Shown here: piece after piece, positions 7,866 through 16,439 of the stretch
Layout of the letters: each line of letters opens with the position of its first letter
How positions within the stretch are numbered: position 1 is the stretch's first letter
Origin: Methylophilus medardicus
GTDB taxonomy: Bacteria; Pseudomonadota; Gammaproteobacteria; Burkholderiales; Methylophilaceae
Assembly (NCBI RefSeq): GCF_006363955.1
Contig: NZ_CP040948.1
Span: 620,001-684,000, forward strand
Reading direction: 5' to 3'
DNA: 64,000 nucleotides
Notes under the pieces: model-generated
Database searches by the model: none
What the model saw: only the letters and a program-made list of their open reading frames with translations
Told to the model about the DNA's origin: nothing
Position numbers and translations under genes: made by a program

Positions 7866-8606
7866 ATGAGCTGCCAAAAATGTAATCCCCAAAGCTTAGG
7901 CATTGATTTTTCGATGGCTTTTCAGCCGATTGTGAATTTTGGCGATCAACAGGTATGGGGCTACGAGACCTTGGTGCGCGGACTCGAAAATCAGTCTGCG
8001 GCCTATATTCTGGATCAGATTGATGGCACCAGAGTGCACAGCTTTGATCAGATCATCCGCTCAAAAGCGATTCGGCTCGCTCACAGTTTGCATTTCAATG
8101 AGTTTCTTTCTATCAACTTTTTGCCTAATGCCGTTTACAAACCCGAAAACTGCATTCGATCCACCCTTGCCGTGTGTGATGAGCTCGGCTTTGATAAAAA
8201 GCGCATTATGTTTGAAGTGACCGAGGCCGAGAAAATCACCGATCACGCCCACCTCAAAAGCATTTTTACCGAATACAAAAAACACCAGTTTTTAACCGCC
8301 ATTGATGATTTCGGTGCCGGTTATTCAGGGCTTAATTTGCTAGCAGAGTGGCAGCCAGACATCATTAAACTCGACATGAATCTGATTCGGGGTATTGATG
8401 AAAACAAAACCAAGCAACTCATCGTCAAAAGCATTATTGATGTGTGCAATGGGTTAGGCATACAGGTCATTGCCGAGGGCGTTGAAACCAAGCAAGAGCT
8501 CGCCCCGTTGGTCGATTTTGGTGTCACTCTATTTCAAGGCTATTACTTCGCACGCCCCTTGTTTGAAGGCCTGCCGGAAGTGCCCGCTGAAACCTACCTC
8601 TTATAA
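7866..8606 (+). CDS. EAL-domain c-di-GMP phosphodiesterase
   Basis: A stand-alone EAL domain of 246 residues. Start ATG 7866 is set by GTGGAG about six bases upstream; GTG 7854 is the alternative. An N-terminal CQKC pair could bind metal or sense redox. The signature Glu lies in YETLVRG (ETL for EAL). Further catalytic blocks are intact: SINFLP, EVTEAEK, DDFGAGYSG, IKLD, VIAEGVET and FQGYYFARP. Activity against c-di-GMP is therefore likely. No input domain beyond the CxxC. It lies wholly between the two pqqA repeats and could have been moved or duplicated with one of them. Confidence 0.88.
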   Translation: MSCQKCNPQSLGIDFSMAFQPIVNFGDQQVWGYETLVRGLENQSAAYILDQIDGTRVHSFDQIIRSKAIRLAHSLHFNEFLSINFLPNAVYKPENCIRSTLAVCDELGFDKKRIMFEVTEAEKITDHAHLKSIFTEYKKHQFLTAIDDFGAGYSGLNLLAEWQPDIIKLDMNLIRGIDENKTKQLIVKSIIDVCNGLGIQVIAEGVETKQELAPLVDFGVTLFQGYYFARPLFEGLPEVPAETYLL

Positions 8607-8732
8607 TCAAACCCGCCTAACTGCTGAAAATCATGAGCCTGTTTCAGGTAAAACAGCGCTGAACAAGTCTGAGGACGAGGCGCATACTGTGCACACGTTG
8701 TACAGATAAACTTTTAAATCAGGAGAAACACC

Positions 8733-8804
8733 ATGTGGACTAAACCAGCTGCTACAGAAATGCGTTTTGGCTTTGAAGTAACAATGTACGTAATGAACAA
8801 ATAA
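8733..8804 (+). CDS. pqqA: Coenzyme PQQ precursor peptide PqqA, copy 2
   Basis: Identical in DNA and peptide to the gene at 7542, with the same CAGGAG site eight bases before the ATG. Exact coding identity beside slightly diverged flanks suggests recent duplication with selection or gene conversion. Confidence 0.95.
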   Translation: MWTKPAATEMRFGFEVTMYVMNK

Positions 8805-8828
8805 TTTTAGCCTAGGCTAAAATGACAG

Positions 8829-8854
8829 AAACCCGACCACGTGTCGGGTTTTTT
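8829..8854 (+). terminator. Rho-independent terminator of pqqA copy 2
   Basis: The same 9-bp stem as copy 1 with loop CACGT instead of CATGT, followed by six T. Confidence 0.9.
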
Positions 8855-8917
8855 GTTTTGAGTAAACTTACTTTGCACTGTGATCCATCTGAAATGACAA
8901 ACACTGTGCGCGGTAAG

Positions 8918-9352
8918 TTATGTCCGCCAAGGGTGCTTAGGCACGTCACAAACACCAGCCACATTCACGCCCGCTTGTGCCACTAAATGATCATTTTCCA
9001 CCGTGTCACCACTGACACCAATCGCCCCGATCAATATCCCATCTTCATCGACAATCGGCAGCCCACCTGGGAAAGTGATTAGGCCATCATTAGAATGCTC
9101 GATGCCATACAAAGGCGAGCCGGGGACTGAAAGCTTACCGATTTCGCCAGAGGGCATGGCGAAGTAGCAGGCGGTTTTGGCTTTTTTGATGGCGATATCA
9201 ATACTACCGACCCAAGCATCATCCATTCGAGTGAAGCTCTTCAGGTTACCGCCAGAATCTAACACGGCGATACACATCTTCACGCCAATTTGGTTGGATT
9301 TTTCGACGGCTTTCTCAATGATTTCTTGTGCGACTTCAAAGCTTACGTGCAT
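8918..9352 (-). CDS. GlcG/HbpS-type haem-binding family protein
   Basis: A 144-residue protein starting at ATG 9352 (AAGG upstream); a 16-codon upstream extension lacks support. It has the DUF336 pattern: [71 protein letters not shown] and a C-terminal AGV block. Members (GlcG, HbpS, PduO C-domain) bind haem, cobalamin or small ligands; none has a firmly general role. It is cytosolic with no signal. It reads convergently toward pqqA copy 2. The function here is open. Confidence 0.8.
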   Translation of the reverse strand: MHVSFEVAQEIIEKAVEKSNQIGVKMCIAVLDSGGNLKSFTRMDDAWVGSIDIAIKKAKTACYFAMPSGEIGKLSVPGSPLYGIEHSNDGLITFPGGLPIVDEDGILIGAIGVSGDTVENDHLVAQAGVNVAGVCDVPKHPWRT

Positions 9353-9863
9353 GTGATTCCTTATTATTTGATTGATTGGTGTAAATATGACTTGCACCAA
9401 TGGTTTAAATTCATTTAAATTTGAAATCTATTGAAGTTAGAAGAGAAACGGAGATCCGTAGTTGAAAGATTTCCGTCGCGGTATTTAAGGTTTACGGTGA
9501 TCCTTATCCAATGTGGTGGTATCTCAATGTGCTCCTCTCCATTGACCTTCACCCGATTGCATCGACTTCACGAATTGAATTGGTAGGCAAATGGGGGGGG
9601 CAGGTCATTTCCATGATTACGGCTTGTAGGTGATGAATAAATGCGAGGCGATTCAGTCGCAAGCATTAATCATTTTACAACTGCGATTACCCCATGTATG
9701 ACTGCAAGATAGGAAGCGACCTACAATAAAATCAGTATCTTTCTACTTATAAAAAGGAGTTTATCCGGATAAGTTAGTGGTAAAGGTGGAGTGCACCGCT
9801 TCATAAAGCTCCAATACATATAACAAGCATCTGCAAAAAAATTGCAGTGGGAGTGAGAGCGTC
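9353..9863. other. Intergenic region without a recognisable gene
   Basis: About 510 bases between divergent genes, AT-rich on the left, with a run of eight G near 9592. No RNA gene, strong hairpin or conserved ORF was seen. It presumably holds promoters of both flanking genes. Confidence 0.5.
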
Positions 9864-10586
9864 ATGTTACCGTCACCGCAACAAAATCAATTGCTTAAGG
9901 CCTTGCCCGATTTAGAGTATGTTCGCATTTTGAGCATGCTCGAATATGTCGAACTGCCATTAGGGAAAACGCTTTATGAACCTGGAGGTTGTTTACAATA
10001 CGTTTACTTTCCTACAACCGCTATCATCTCTTTGTTGAATGAATTACAGAATGGTGCCACCGCAGAAATAGCCGTTGTAGGGAATGATGGGGTATTAGGG
10101 GTTTCCTTATTTATGGGTGGCGGAACAAGTACCAGTCGTGCCGTCGTACAAAGCGCTGGTAAAGCTTATCGGATGCGAGGTAATTATCTCAAGCAGGAAT
10201 TCAATCAAGGAGGACCTTTTATGCGCCTTCTGTTGCATTACACCCATGCTTTAATTGCACAAATGGCACAAACCGCCATTTGCAATCGTCATCACTCTAT
10301 TGATCAGCAGTTATGCCGTTGGCTGTTGTTAAGTTTAGACCGGCTTAATAGTCAACATCTCGCTATGACCCAAGAGTTAATTGCCAATATGCTAGGGGTT
10401 AGGCGTGAAGGCGTCACAGCTGCAGCTGGTAGATTGCAACAAGGTGGCGTCATTCAGTACACACGTGGTCATATACATGTATTAGATCGACCTACCTTAG
10501 AAAATAGAGCATGTGAATGCTACAAAGTAGTCAATGAGGAATACAAAAGATTATTTCCTCAGTTGAACTTAGGTGTGAATACCTGA
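9864..10586 (+). CDS. Crp/Fnr family transcriptional regulator
   Basis: A 240-residue regulator: an N-terminal cyclic-nucleotide-binding-like beta-roll (about 15-140, with LPLGKTLYEPGG and EIAVVGNDGVLGVSLFMGG) and a C-terminal winged helix (TQELIANMLGVRREGVTAAAGRL). The classic cAMP-contacting residues are not obvious, and there is no Fnr cysteine cluster, so the ligand is unknown. Proteins of this subgroup with the NDGxxGVS motif are common in beta- and alphaproteobacteria as stress or biofilm regulators. The binding site is unknown. GGAGTGAG precedes the start at short distance. It stands alone. Confidence 0.85.
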   Translation: MLPSPQQNQLLKALPDLEYVRILSMLEYVELPLGKTLYEPGGCLQYVYFPTTAIISLLNELQNGATAEIAVVGNDGVLGVSLFMGGGTSTSRAVVQSAGKAYRMRGNYLKQEFNQGGPFMRLLLHYTHALIAQMAQTAICNRHHSIDQQLCRWLLLSLDRLNSQHLAMTQELIANMLGVRREGVTAAAGRLQQGGVIQYTRGHIHVLDRPTLENRACECYKVVNEEYKRLFPQLNLGVNT

Positions 10587-10836
10587 CTGAACGAAATTCG
10601 AGAACGTCGAAGTTGTAGGCAGTTAGAAAGAGACCACTGAACACCATTCTTAATGCAATGATTTATAACGATATTGTTAGTTAAATAAATCTCACATACC
10701 CTAAAAGTTACCCCATCTCTATGGTAACAATCGCTTTTTGAATTCTAACACAGGGGATTATAACTATTTCGCTAGCGATTTTTAGACCGTTTACCGTGAC
10801 TTGAATAATCCCAATGATCAATAAACTCATTTCAAC

Positions 10837-12168
10837 TTAAACGGCTTCTTCCATGCTTAAGAAGCGACTGGCATGCTCAGAAACGCCATGTTTAATACTC
10901 TCGATTAGTTGCATCGGAAACCGTGCTGGCAGCGATGTTGCAATCTCTTCAATCGCCGGAACGATGTTTGAAGCAATTGTATACATTTCATCAAAAGCTT
11001 CTGGAACGCCTAACTTTGCACAAAACGCTTTCCAGTGGCGAGGGTAAATCTCACTAATTTTGTACTGTGCGTTTTTGGTTCTAATAGCCATTGCAAGTTT
11101 GGCTTTTTTGTAGGGCAGTTGATTTCGCTCACTGCCAATAATTGGCCACGCAGATAAAACATCATATAGCGCGGTGAGTTGAAATGCGCCACCGGGTTGT
11201 ATAGCCACGGAGAAGTTTTTGGCATGTCCATCTGTGGCTGCCAGTAACCAAAACACAAATTGTGTTTTGAGGAAGTGTAGCCTGTCATCGTGAGCGCTGA
11301 TGCTTGCCGTCAAATAGCGCATTATTTTTTCGATGGAAGGGCCACCATGATCTTCATACTTCAATTCGGAGGGGAGTCCAAATACCTGACAGAAGTCTTC
11401 TTGCGGGATTCTGGCGATCCATTTGTCATCATCCACCCATTTTCTGTCAAAGCGCTCGACCACCAGTGCTTTGGTGCCATCAAAGTTGCCAATTTCTGTA
11501 TTGGCGATATTAAATCCCAGCTTTTTTAAAATCTGCGCGCACAACCACTCATTTTCGATTGAGTCGGTCATATCAAAACGCTGCTCACCACCAATGAGTC
11601 CGAGTGGGAGTTTTAATATATGCGTGGTTGGCGTTGCCCCAAGAGGACGTAGCCATTGTTGTTTCACACGAAGCAATGCTGTTTTTTCTTGCGCGCCAGC
11701 GATTGAAATTCTGAAGGATGCCTCATCAAAAATTTGTCCAAGCGTTCTTCCAGAGGAGGCTGCGATCAATAATTGGGATATTTGCGCGTCACTTAATGGT
11801 TGGCCATGTACCTCCTCAAATGCCGCTGGCGTTTCGCCTACCGGCAGTAGTTGCACTGCACCAACACAATCTCGTCCGATCGCCTCTAACAGATTAAACG
11901 CCTCAGTGGATTGCGTTTTAAAACTGGATTGAATCCGTTTTCTAATATCAACGGAATCAGGTAGAAGGTTATCAAAGTAATCAGTGACTTCTTGCCCGGT
12001 GATGATGCCGTCAACAGTGCTCATGGGTAAAGCGTTTGAAAGCGGTCTGGCGTATGCAGACTTTATCCAATTAGCATCGTATTGAAATTTGCTTGACCGA
12101 CGATTCCCCTGTGCCCAAGTGCCCACTAACTGGCCATTCATCCAGACATTTAATGCTTGTATTACCAT
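10837..12168 (-). CDS. hipA: HipA-family kinase toxin
   Basis: A 443-residue HipA protein. The N-terminal domain (about 1-100) contains VWMNGQLVGTW and LSNALPMS. The kinase part has ISIAGAQEKTALL (ATP-loop region, about residue 150), SIENEWLCAQILKKLGF, ALVVERFDR, IPQEDFCQVFGLP, ATDGHAKNFS with the catalytic Asp, and the metal-binding ALYDVLSAWP. HipA phosphorylates glutamyl-tRNA synthetase or other targets and stops growth; HipB neutralises it. It overlaps hipB by seven bases. All kinase motifs look intact, so the toxin should be active. Confidence 0.92.
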   Translation of the reverse strand: MVIQALNVWMNGQLVGTWAQGNRRSSKFQYDANWIKSAYARPLSNALPMSTVDGIITGQEVTDYFDNLLPDSVDIRKRIQSSFKTQSTEAFNLLEAIGRDCVGAVQLLPVGETPAAFEEVHGQPLSDAQISQLLIAASSGRTLGQIFDEASFRISIAGAQEKTALLRVKQQWLRPLGATPTTHILKLPLGLIGGEQRFDMTDSIENEWLCAQILKKLGFNIANTEIGNFDGTKALVVERFDRKWVDDDKWIARIPQEDFCQVFGLPSELKYEDHGGPSIEKIMRYLTASISAHDDRLHFLKTQFVFWLLAATDGHAKNFSVAIQPGGAFQLTALYDVLSAWPIIGSERNQLPYKKAKLAMAIRTKNAQYKISEIYPRHWKAFCAKLGVPEAFDEMYTIASNIVPAIEEIATSLPARFPMQLIESIKHGVSEHASRFLSMEEAV

Positions 12169-12485
12169 TTTGCCTGTTTAGACTCGGTGGCTTGATTTTG
12201 AGCGTCTTGTAGATCTGCTGTCTCAGAGTGTTTATTAGTTGAGTCTGGGCTTTCGTTACTCTGATCATCACTATTCAATTCAAGTGACATTGATACGCCT
12301 AATATATTGAATAGGAGCAAAAGCTGATCAAAGCTGACCAGGTTCGGATTTCTCTCAATCTGGACAATCCTGGATTGTGATAATCCCATCTTGGTCGCAA
12401 GCATTTGTTGCGTCCAATTTCTTCTTTTTCTTAAAGACTTGATATGCGCTTTAAGCTGTTGTCCGGAAGTGATCGTCGTTTTCAT
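12162..12485 (-). CDS. hipB: HipB-type XRE antitoxin
   Basis: A 107-residue protein with an XRE helix-turn-helix at about 10-65 (LKAHIKSLRKRRNWTQQMLATKMGLS then QSRIVQIERNP). The C-terminal 40 residues are acidic, polar and likely disordered, as in antitoxins cut by Lon. It binds HipA and represses its own operon. Candidate operator half-sites lie directly upstream. It overlaps the hipA start, the usual arrangement for coupled translation. Confidence 0.9.
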   Translation of the reverse strand: MKTTITSGQQLKAHIKSLRKRRNWTQQMLATKMGLSQSRIVQIERNPNLVSFDQLLLLFNILGVSMSLELNSDDQSNESPDSTNKHSETADLQDAQNQATESKQAKW

Positions 12486-12496
12486 TGATCCATCTT

Positions 12497-12606
12497 ATTA
12501 CATAGAAATAATAAAATCAATAAATTATATAAATGTAATAAAGGTGGGGTTTTTTGGATTTTAATTATATTTAGATAATAAATTCGTATAATTACATTTA
12601 TGTAAT
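12497..12606 (-). promoter_or_regulatory. hipBA operator region with four ATTACAT half-sites
   Basis: ATTACAT (12497-12503) and ATGTAAT (12533-12539) face each other across 29 bases; a tight inverted pair ATTACAT-TT-ATGTAAT stands at 12591-12606. The region is very AT-rich and immediately upstream of hipB. Binding by HipB is inferred from position and symmetry, as in E. coli where HipB uses several inverted repeats. Confidence 0.55.
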
Positions 12607-12779
12607 ATTTTTATTGGGTTTATGCAATTACAAATCAAAAGTTGATAGTTATCCATTTGCGAAGGCGCTTACTCAAGTAAGCTGTGCATTAAGTCACGTG
12701 TGGCAACAAGCATGATAGGCGTAACTTTTGGTCCGGCGTTGCGTTCTGGCTTACGAGCGTCTAGTAAACTTCAGGCTGA

Positions 12780-12983
12780 CTAATAAATGAGTGGCGATTC
12801 ATTGATCATTAAAACTTCCTCATCACACTCATCGCAAAAGTTAATCTGAATTTCTTCATGTTGTATTCTGACAGTTTCAATAACATCTAAGCGACTTTGA
12901 CATTTTGGACAACAGTTCGGCTGTTCAGACATGATGTAATAAACAATATGAGGTACAAACTCCCGTACTTTTAAATGAGTCAT
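12780..12983 (-). CDS. Small zinc-ribbon protein coupled to the HNH gene
   Basis: A 67-residue protein with two cysteine pairs, CCPKC (about 24-28) and CDEC (about 50-53), the pattern of a zinc ribbon. The rest is not recognised. Its ATG overlaps the TGA of the upstream HNH gene (ATGA), which fixes the start at 12983 and implies coupled translation. It could be a partner, immunity or regulatory protein for the nuclease; MqsA/YgiT-like proteins have a similar N-terminal ribbon but this one lacks their helix-turn-helix domain. Confidence 0.65.
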   Translation of the reverse strand: MTHLKVREFVPHIVYYIMSEQPNCCPKCQSRLDVIETVRIQHEEIQINFCDECDEEVLMINESPLIY

Positions 12984-13762
12984 TGTCTATTGTCCAAAAA
13001 GAGATTGTTTCTATGCCAGTCCAACATAGCCACATCTGGCGTAAAGCGATCTGGGCATTCAATTTTTTTGCCGTCTAATGATAGGAAAATTGCGTCCATA
13101 AATGGATCATTTCGTTTTTTTATTTGCTCTGAAATGATGATTGTGAAATCGTCGTTTAACGTAATCAGACCCTTATCAAACGCTCTATCATGTATTGCAG
13201 AAAGACAAAGTCCGTTACTTGGGTTTAATCGATTAGATTTGTCTAAACTCCAAGGTACGATATGACTAGCAATCAGAAGCCTTGACTCTGATAGGCCTGA
13301 CATACAACAACGGCCACGATAGCCACTTAATACGGCGCGGCGGAAAAACTGTTGTTTAATGCGTTGAGTAGTAATAGCTTGTCTGGCTTCACCTGTAAAA
13401 TCTTCCGTATTAAGTGAGCAATTTTCATCTTCAAACACTGTGGGTATTTCTTTATAAAGTTGCTGTCTCAGTAATTGAGACTCAACTGCTAACCTTTCCC
13501 AATCCTCATGAAAATCAGCCCATACTTCACGATCGAGCGCTGATGCGTTACCCAAACCTACTCGCCCAGTTATTGTGATTGCTGGGTCAAGACTGGCGAT
13601 GTTAAGCATTTTCATTGCAACAGCGCTAGATGTGCGACCTATGACTTTTGCAAGTTCAATAATTTCCTTATTTCTGCTATCAATCTTGCCAAAAGGAATT
13701 TGGCAGTAAAGATGAAAGGCAAGTTGTACTTGTTCTCTTAGCCAAAGTTTTGAATTCGCCAT
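12980..13762 (-). CDS. HNH endonuclease-domain protein (putative restriction type)
   Basis: A 260-residue protein. The C-terminal part (about 150-225) is an HNH domain of the type found in putative restriction endonucleases: RGRCCMSGLSESRLLIASHI, VPWSLDKSNRLNPSNGLCLS, AIHDRAFDKGLITL, with His and Asn residues of the beta-beta-alpha metal site. The N-terminal part begins LWLREQVQLAFHLYCQIPFG and has GRTSSAVAMKMLNIASLDP, a block seen in related proteins that may recognise DNA. No methyltransferase is adjacent, so a classical restriction-modification role is unproven; modification-dependent cleavage is possible. The low GC and neighbours (hipBA) suggest acquired DNA. Confidence 0.78.
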   Translation of the reverse strand: MANSKLWLREQVQLAFHLYCQIPFGKIDSRNKEIIELAKVIGRTSSAVAMKMLNIASLDPAITITGRVGLGNASALDREVWADFHEDWERLAVESQLLRQQLYKEIPTVFEDENCSLNTEDFTGEARQAITTQRIKQQFFRRAVLSGYRGRCCMSGLSESRLLIASHIVPWSLDKSNRLNPSNGLCLSAIHDRAFDKGLITLNDDFTIIISEQIKKRNDPFMDAIFLSLDGKKIECPDRFTPDVAMLDWHRNNLFLDNRQ

Positions 13763-14175
13763 ATGCTATGGAGTCGAGAGAGTTTGAAAAACCAACTCCA
13801 CCTAATCAGTTTTTAAGAATGTTGACATAAGTTTAGCAGTAACTTTTGTCCTTAGCACAACTAGTGTTTTAGCAAGTTTTTAATGTGTTTGCGTATCTCA
13901 TAATGGAATCATAAAGATATCTGAGAAGGCCTTTAATCTTAGAAGCTTCCAAATAGTAAGCTTGCTTGGATTTTTATCCCGGACGTAAAAAAACGATATT
14001 TTATGGTCATCTTTGAAATACTTCGCAGACAAAGCGCTCGTAACACGCAAACCCGTCCTTAGGCCAAATTCATTGACTTTTAAACGATGCTTTTCACCAT
14101 AATTTTTTAAGTATATTCATGAATGTTAGGTGAGTTTGTTTGCATATATTGCAATGTTGGTGAGTGGAAAATGAA
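13763..14175. other. AT-rich intergenic region, no gene seen
   Basis: About 410 bases between the HNH gene and the tRNA terminator. No ORF with coding character, RNA gene or repeat was recognised. Confidence 0.5.
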
Positions 14176-14213
14176 AAAGGCTTCCAAAGTGTTTAATCAC
14201 CTTGGAAGCCTTT
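14176..14213 (-). terminator. Terminator after tRNA-Met
   Basis: Perfect 12-bp arms AAAGGCTTCCAA (14176-14187) and TTGGAAGCCTTT (14202-14213) with a 14-base loop; on the minus strand it runs into TTTTTCATTTT. It lies eight bases past the tRNA 3-prime end. Confidence 0.85.
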
Positions 14214-14220
14214 AGATTTT

Positions 14221-14297
14221 TGGTGGTGAAAGAGGGACTTGAACCCTCGACCCCAGGATTATGAATCCTGTGCTCTAACCAGCTGAGCTACATCACC
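14221..14297 (-). tRNA. tRNA-Met (anticodon CAT)
   Basis: A 77-base cloverleaf with encoded CCA. The D arm is GCTC...GAGC, the anticodon stem CAGGA/TCCTG encloses TTCATAA, and the T arm is GAGGG TTCAAGT CCCTC. The acceptor stem pairs G1-C72 to A5-T68 but has a U-U mismatch at 6-67 and a G-U at 7-66. The anticodon CAT could also belong to the lysidine-modified tRNA-Ile2; it lacks initiator features such as an unpaired first position. Confidence 0.92.
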
Positions 14298-14458
14298 GTA
14301 TTTGAAAGACCGCGATTATAGCAGTTGTCTCATACCTCGACAACCAAGACTGCCACCTTTTAGCTAAGTATTTTATTGAATTAGGTTTAGGGGATTTACG
14401 TTTGGCTTGAATTGGGAGTATGCTGGTATTCATTTACTACAATAATTAATATTACAAT

Positions 14459-15076
14459 ATGAATCGGGATCGGGTTCACGGGGGCGTGCTGAAGTTGAGC
14501 GCAGTGTTGGCGGATGCTTTGCGCCTGCGCGACGCTTATACCTGTTTGCATAGTGATCGTGTGATGTCACTTGCCAATGGCATTGGTGTGGCGTTGGGCT
14601 TGAGTGCTGACGACTTACGCGTGCTCGAGCTGGGTTCGGGCTTGCATGATATTGGCAAGATTGTGGTGCCGGATGCGGTGTTGATGAAGCCGGGTCGCTT
14701 AGAGGGCCATGAATTGGCGATTATGCAGCAGCATCCGGTGGTGGGCGGTAATTTAATTGCGGCTTATGAGCATCCGTGGGCACTGCGTGTGTCTGCGGTG
14801 GTGCGGCATCATCATGAGTGGTTTAACGGTGAGGGGTATCCTGATCGGTTCGCGGGGGAGGCGATTCCGCTGTTGGCGCGCATTGTAACTCTGGTGGATA
14901 ACTACGATGCAATGGCGGTGCGGCGGGTGTATCAGGGCGCGCGGCCACATGCTGAGATTATGCAGGTGATGGCGTCAGAGGCGGGGACGAAGCTAGACCC
15001 GGTGTTGTTTGCGTGTTTTGCGAAGGTGATTGAAGACCCTGCCTACGCACGGTTTAAAGCAACGGGTGACCATTAG
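14459..15076 (+). CDS. HD-GYP domain c-di-GMP phosphodiesterase
   Basis: A 205-residue, single-domain HD-GYP protein. Metal and catalytic motifs are intact: HSDRV (about 33), HDIGKIVVPD with the HD pair (about 65), HHHEWFNGEGYP containing GYP (about 121), and VDNYDAM. HD-GYP enzymes degrade c-di-GMP to pGpG or GMP. There is no receiver or sensor domain, so control must come from partners or expression. No clear ribosome site precedes ATG 14459. The gene converges on ychF, with which it shares a bidirectional terminator. Confidence 0.9.
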   Translation: MNRDRVHGGVLKLSAVLADALRLRDAYTCLHSDRVMSLANGIGVALGLSADDLRVLELGSGLHDIGKIVVPDAVLMKPGRLEGHELAIMQQHPVVGGNLIAAYEHPWALRVSAVVRHHHEWFNGEGYPDRFAGEAIPLLARIVTLVDNYDAMAVRRVYQGARPHAEIMQVMASEAGTKLDPVLFACFAKVIEDPAYARFKATGDH

Positions 15077-15083
15077 ATAAAAC

Positions 15084-15114
15084 AAAAAAGGCTGGAGATG
15101 CTCCAGCCTTTTTT
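15084..15114 (+). terminator. Bidirectional terminator between the HD-GYP gene and ychF
   Basis: Arms of 14 bases (AAAAAAGGCTGGAG and CTCCAGCCTTTTTT) around ATG, giving a U tract on both strands between two convergent genes. Confidence 0.9.
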
Positions 15115-15133
15115 ATGGGTTTGGCGAATGTAA

Positions 15134-16219
15134 TTAAACGTTGAAGCGGAAGTGCATGACATCGCCATCTTGAACGATGTATTCCTTGCCTTCAAGGCGC
15201 ATTTTGCCGGCTTCTTGCGAGCCTTTTTCGCCTTTGTTTTTGACGTATTCGTCATAGGCTATGACTTCGGCGCGAATAAAGCCGCGTTCGAAATCGGTGT
15301 GGATGACACCGGCAGCTTGCGGGGCCGTCGCGCCTTTTTTCACGGTCCAGGCGCGTACTTCTTGCACGCCGGCAGTGAAGTAGGTTTGCAGGCCTAATAA
15401 GTCGTAGGCGGCACGAATAACACGGTTGAGACCAGGTTCTTCGAGGCCGAGTTCTTGCAAGAACAGCAGTTTGTCTTCGTCTTCAAGCTCGGAGATTTCA
15501 CCTTCGATTTTGGCGCAGATGGTGACGACAGGGGCGTTTTCAGTTTTTGCCAAGGCTAATACTTTGTCGAGGTGCGGGTTGTTTTCAAAACCGCCTTCAA
15601 TCACGTTGGTGATGTACATGACGGGTTTTACTGTGATCAAACACAGCGGTTTGAGCAAATTGAGTTCATCGGCATCGAGTGTGAGTGTGCGCACGGCTTT
15701 GGCATCGTTGAGACAAGGCACGACTTTTTCGAGCACTTTGATCAGAGCGATAGCGTCTTTGTCACCGCTTTTGGCTTTTTTGCCTTCGCGCTGCATGGTT
15801 TTTTCAACGGTTTCCATGTCGGCAAGCGCGAGCTCGGTGTTGATGACTTCGATATCTGCTAACGGGTCGACCTTGCCGGAGACGTGAATCACGTTGCCAT
15901 CTTCAAAGCAGCGGACGACGTGGGCAATCGCATCGGTTTCACGGATGTTTGCCAAGAACTTGTTGCCCAAGCCTTCGCCTTTGGAGGCGCCAGCGACCAA
16001 GCCGGCGATATCGACGAACTCGACGATGGCTGGCTGCACTTTTTGCGGTTTGACGATGTCAATCAGCGGTTGCAAACGCGGATCTGGCACCTCAACGATG
16101 CCCACATTGGGCTCTATGGTACAGAAAGGATAGTTTTCTGCGGCAATGCCCGCTTTGGTGATGGCATTAAACAGGGTGGATTTACCTACATTGGGCAGGC
16201 CGACAATACCGCATTTCAT
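15134..16219 (-). CDS. ychF: Redox-regulated ATPase YchF
   Basis: 361 residues, close to the usual 363. The P-loop GLPNVGKST is at the N-terminus, followed by the switch [20 protein letters not shown], the NxxE-type specificity region (YITNVIE), and a C-terminal TGS domain ([21 protein letters not shown] ending in DVMHFRFNV). YchF is an ancient Obg-family protein that prefers ATP and binds the ribosome. In many betaproteobacteria it follows pth directly; here a c-di-GMP gene on the other strand separates them. Confidence 0.96.
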   Translation of the reverse strand: MKCGIVGLPNVGKSTLFNAITKAGIAAENYPFCTIEPNVGIVEVPDPRLQPLIDIVKPQKVQPAIVEFVDIAGLVAGASKGEGLGNKFLANIRETDAIAHVVRCFEDGNVIHVSGKVDPLADIEVINTELALADMETVEKTMQREGKKAKSGDKDAIALIKVLEKVVPCLNDAKAVRTLTLDADELNLLKPLCLITVKPVMYITNVIEGGFENNPHLDKVLALAKTENAPVVTICAKIEGEISELEDEDKLLFLQELGLEEPGLNRVIRAAYDLLGLQTYFTAGVQEVRAWTVKKGATAPQAAGVIHTDFERGFIRAEVIAYDEYVKNKGEKGSQEAGKMRLEGKEYIVQDGDVMHFRFNV

Positions 16220-16439
16220 AGTGGATGAACCTTAGCGTGAGTGTTGCCGCCATGTGGATGAGCGGCAAAGATTGAATAAAACCAATATTTTACCGTTAGT
16301 ATGAAGATAGAGCCAGAATCAATGTTGATTTGCGGCTGCTTCCATACAAGATTTAAGTTTTATTATAAATACACAACAGGCATGACGTCGGGGGCATTAT
16401 ATTAAAAACGTCATGCGCCTTCCTGATAAAGGATGATAA

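Larger units (their letters stand above)
8620..8857 (+). repeat. 238-bp direct repeat, copy 2 (pqqA unit)
   Basis: Second copy of 7429-7666. It begins 14 bases after the EAL stop codon. Mismatches lie in the promoter spacer, just after the pqqA stop, and in or beside the terminator loop. Confidence 0.95.

Noticed and set aside
14200-14300. tRNA-Met as integration site of the hipBA-HNH block
   Set aside because: No second copy of the tRNA 3-prime end and no integrase was found in the window.
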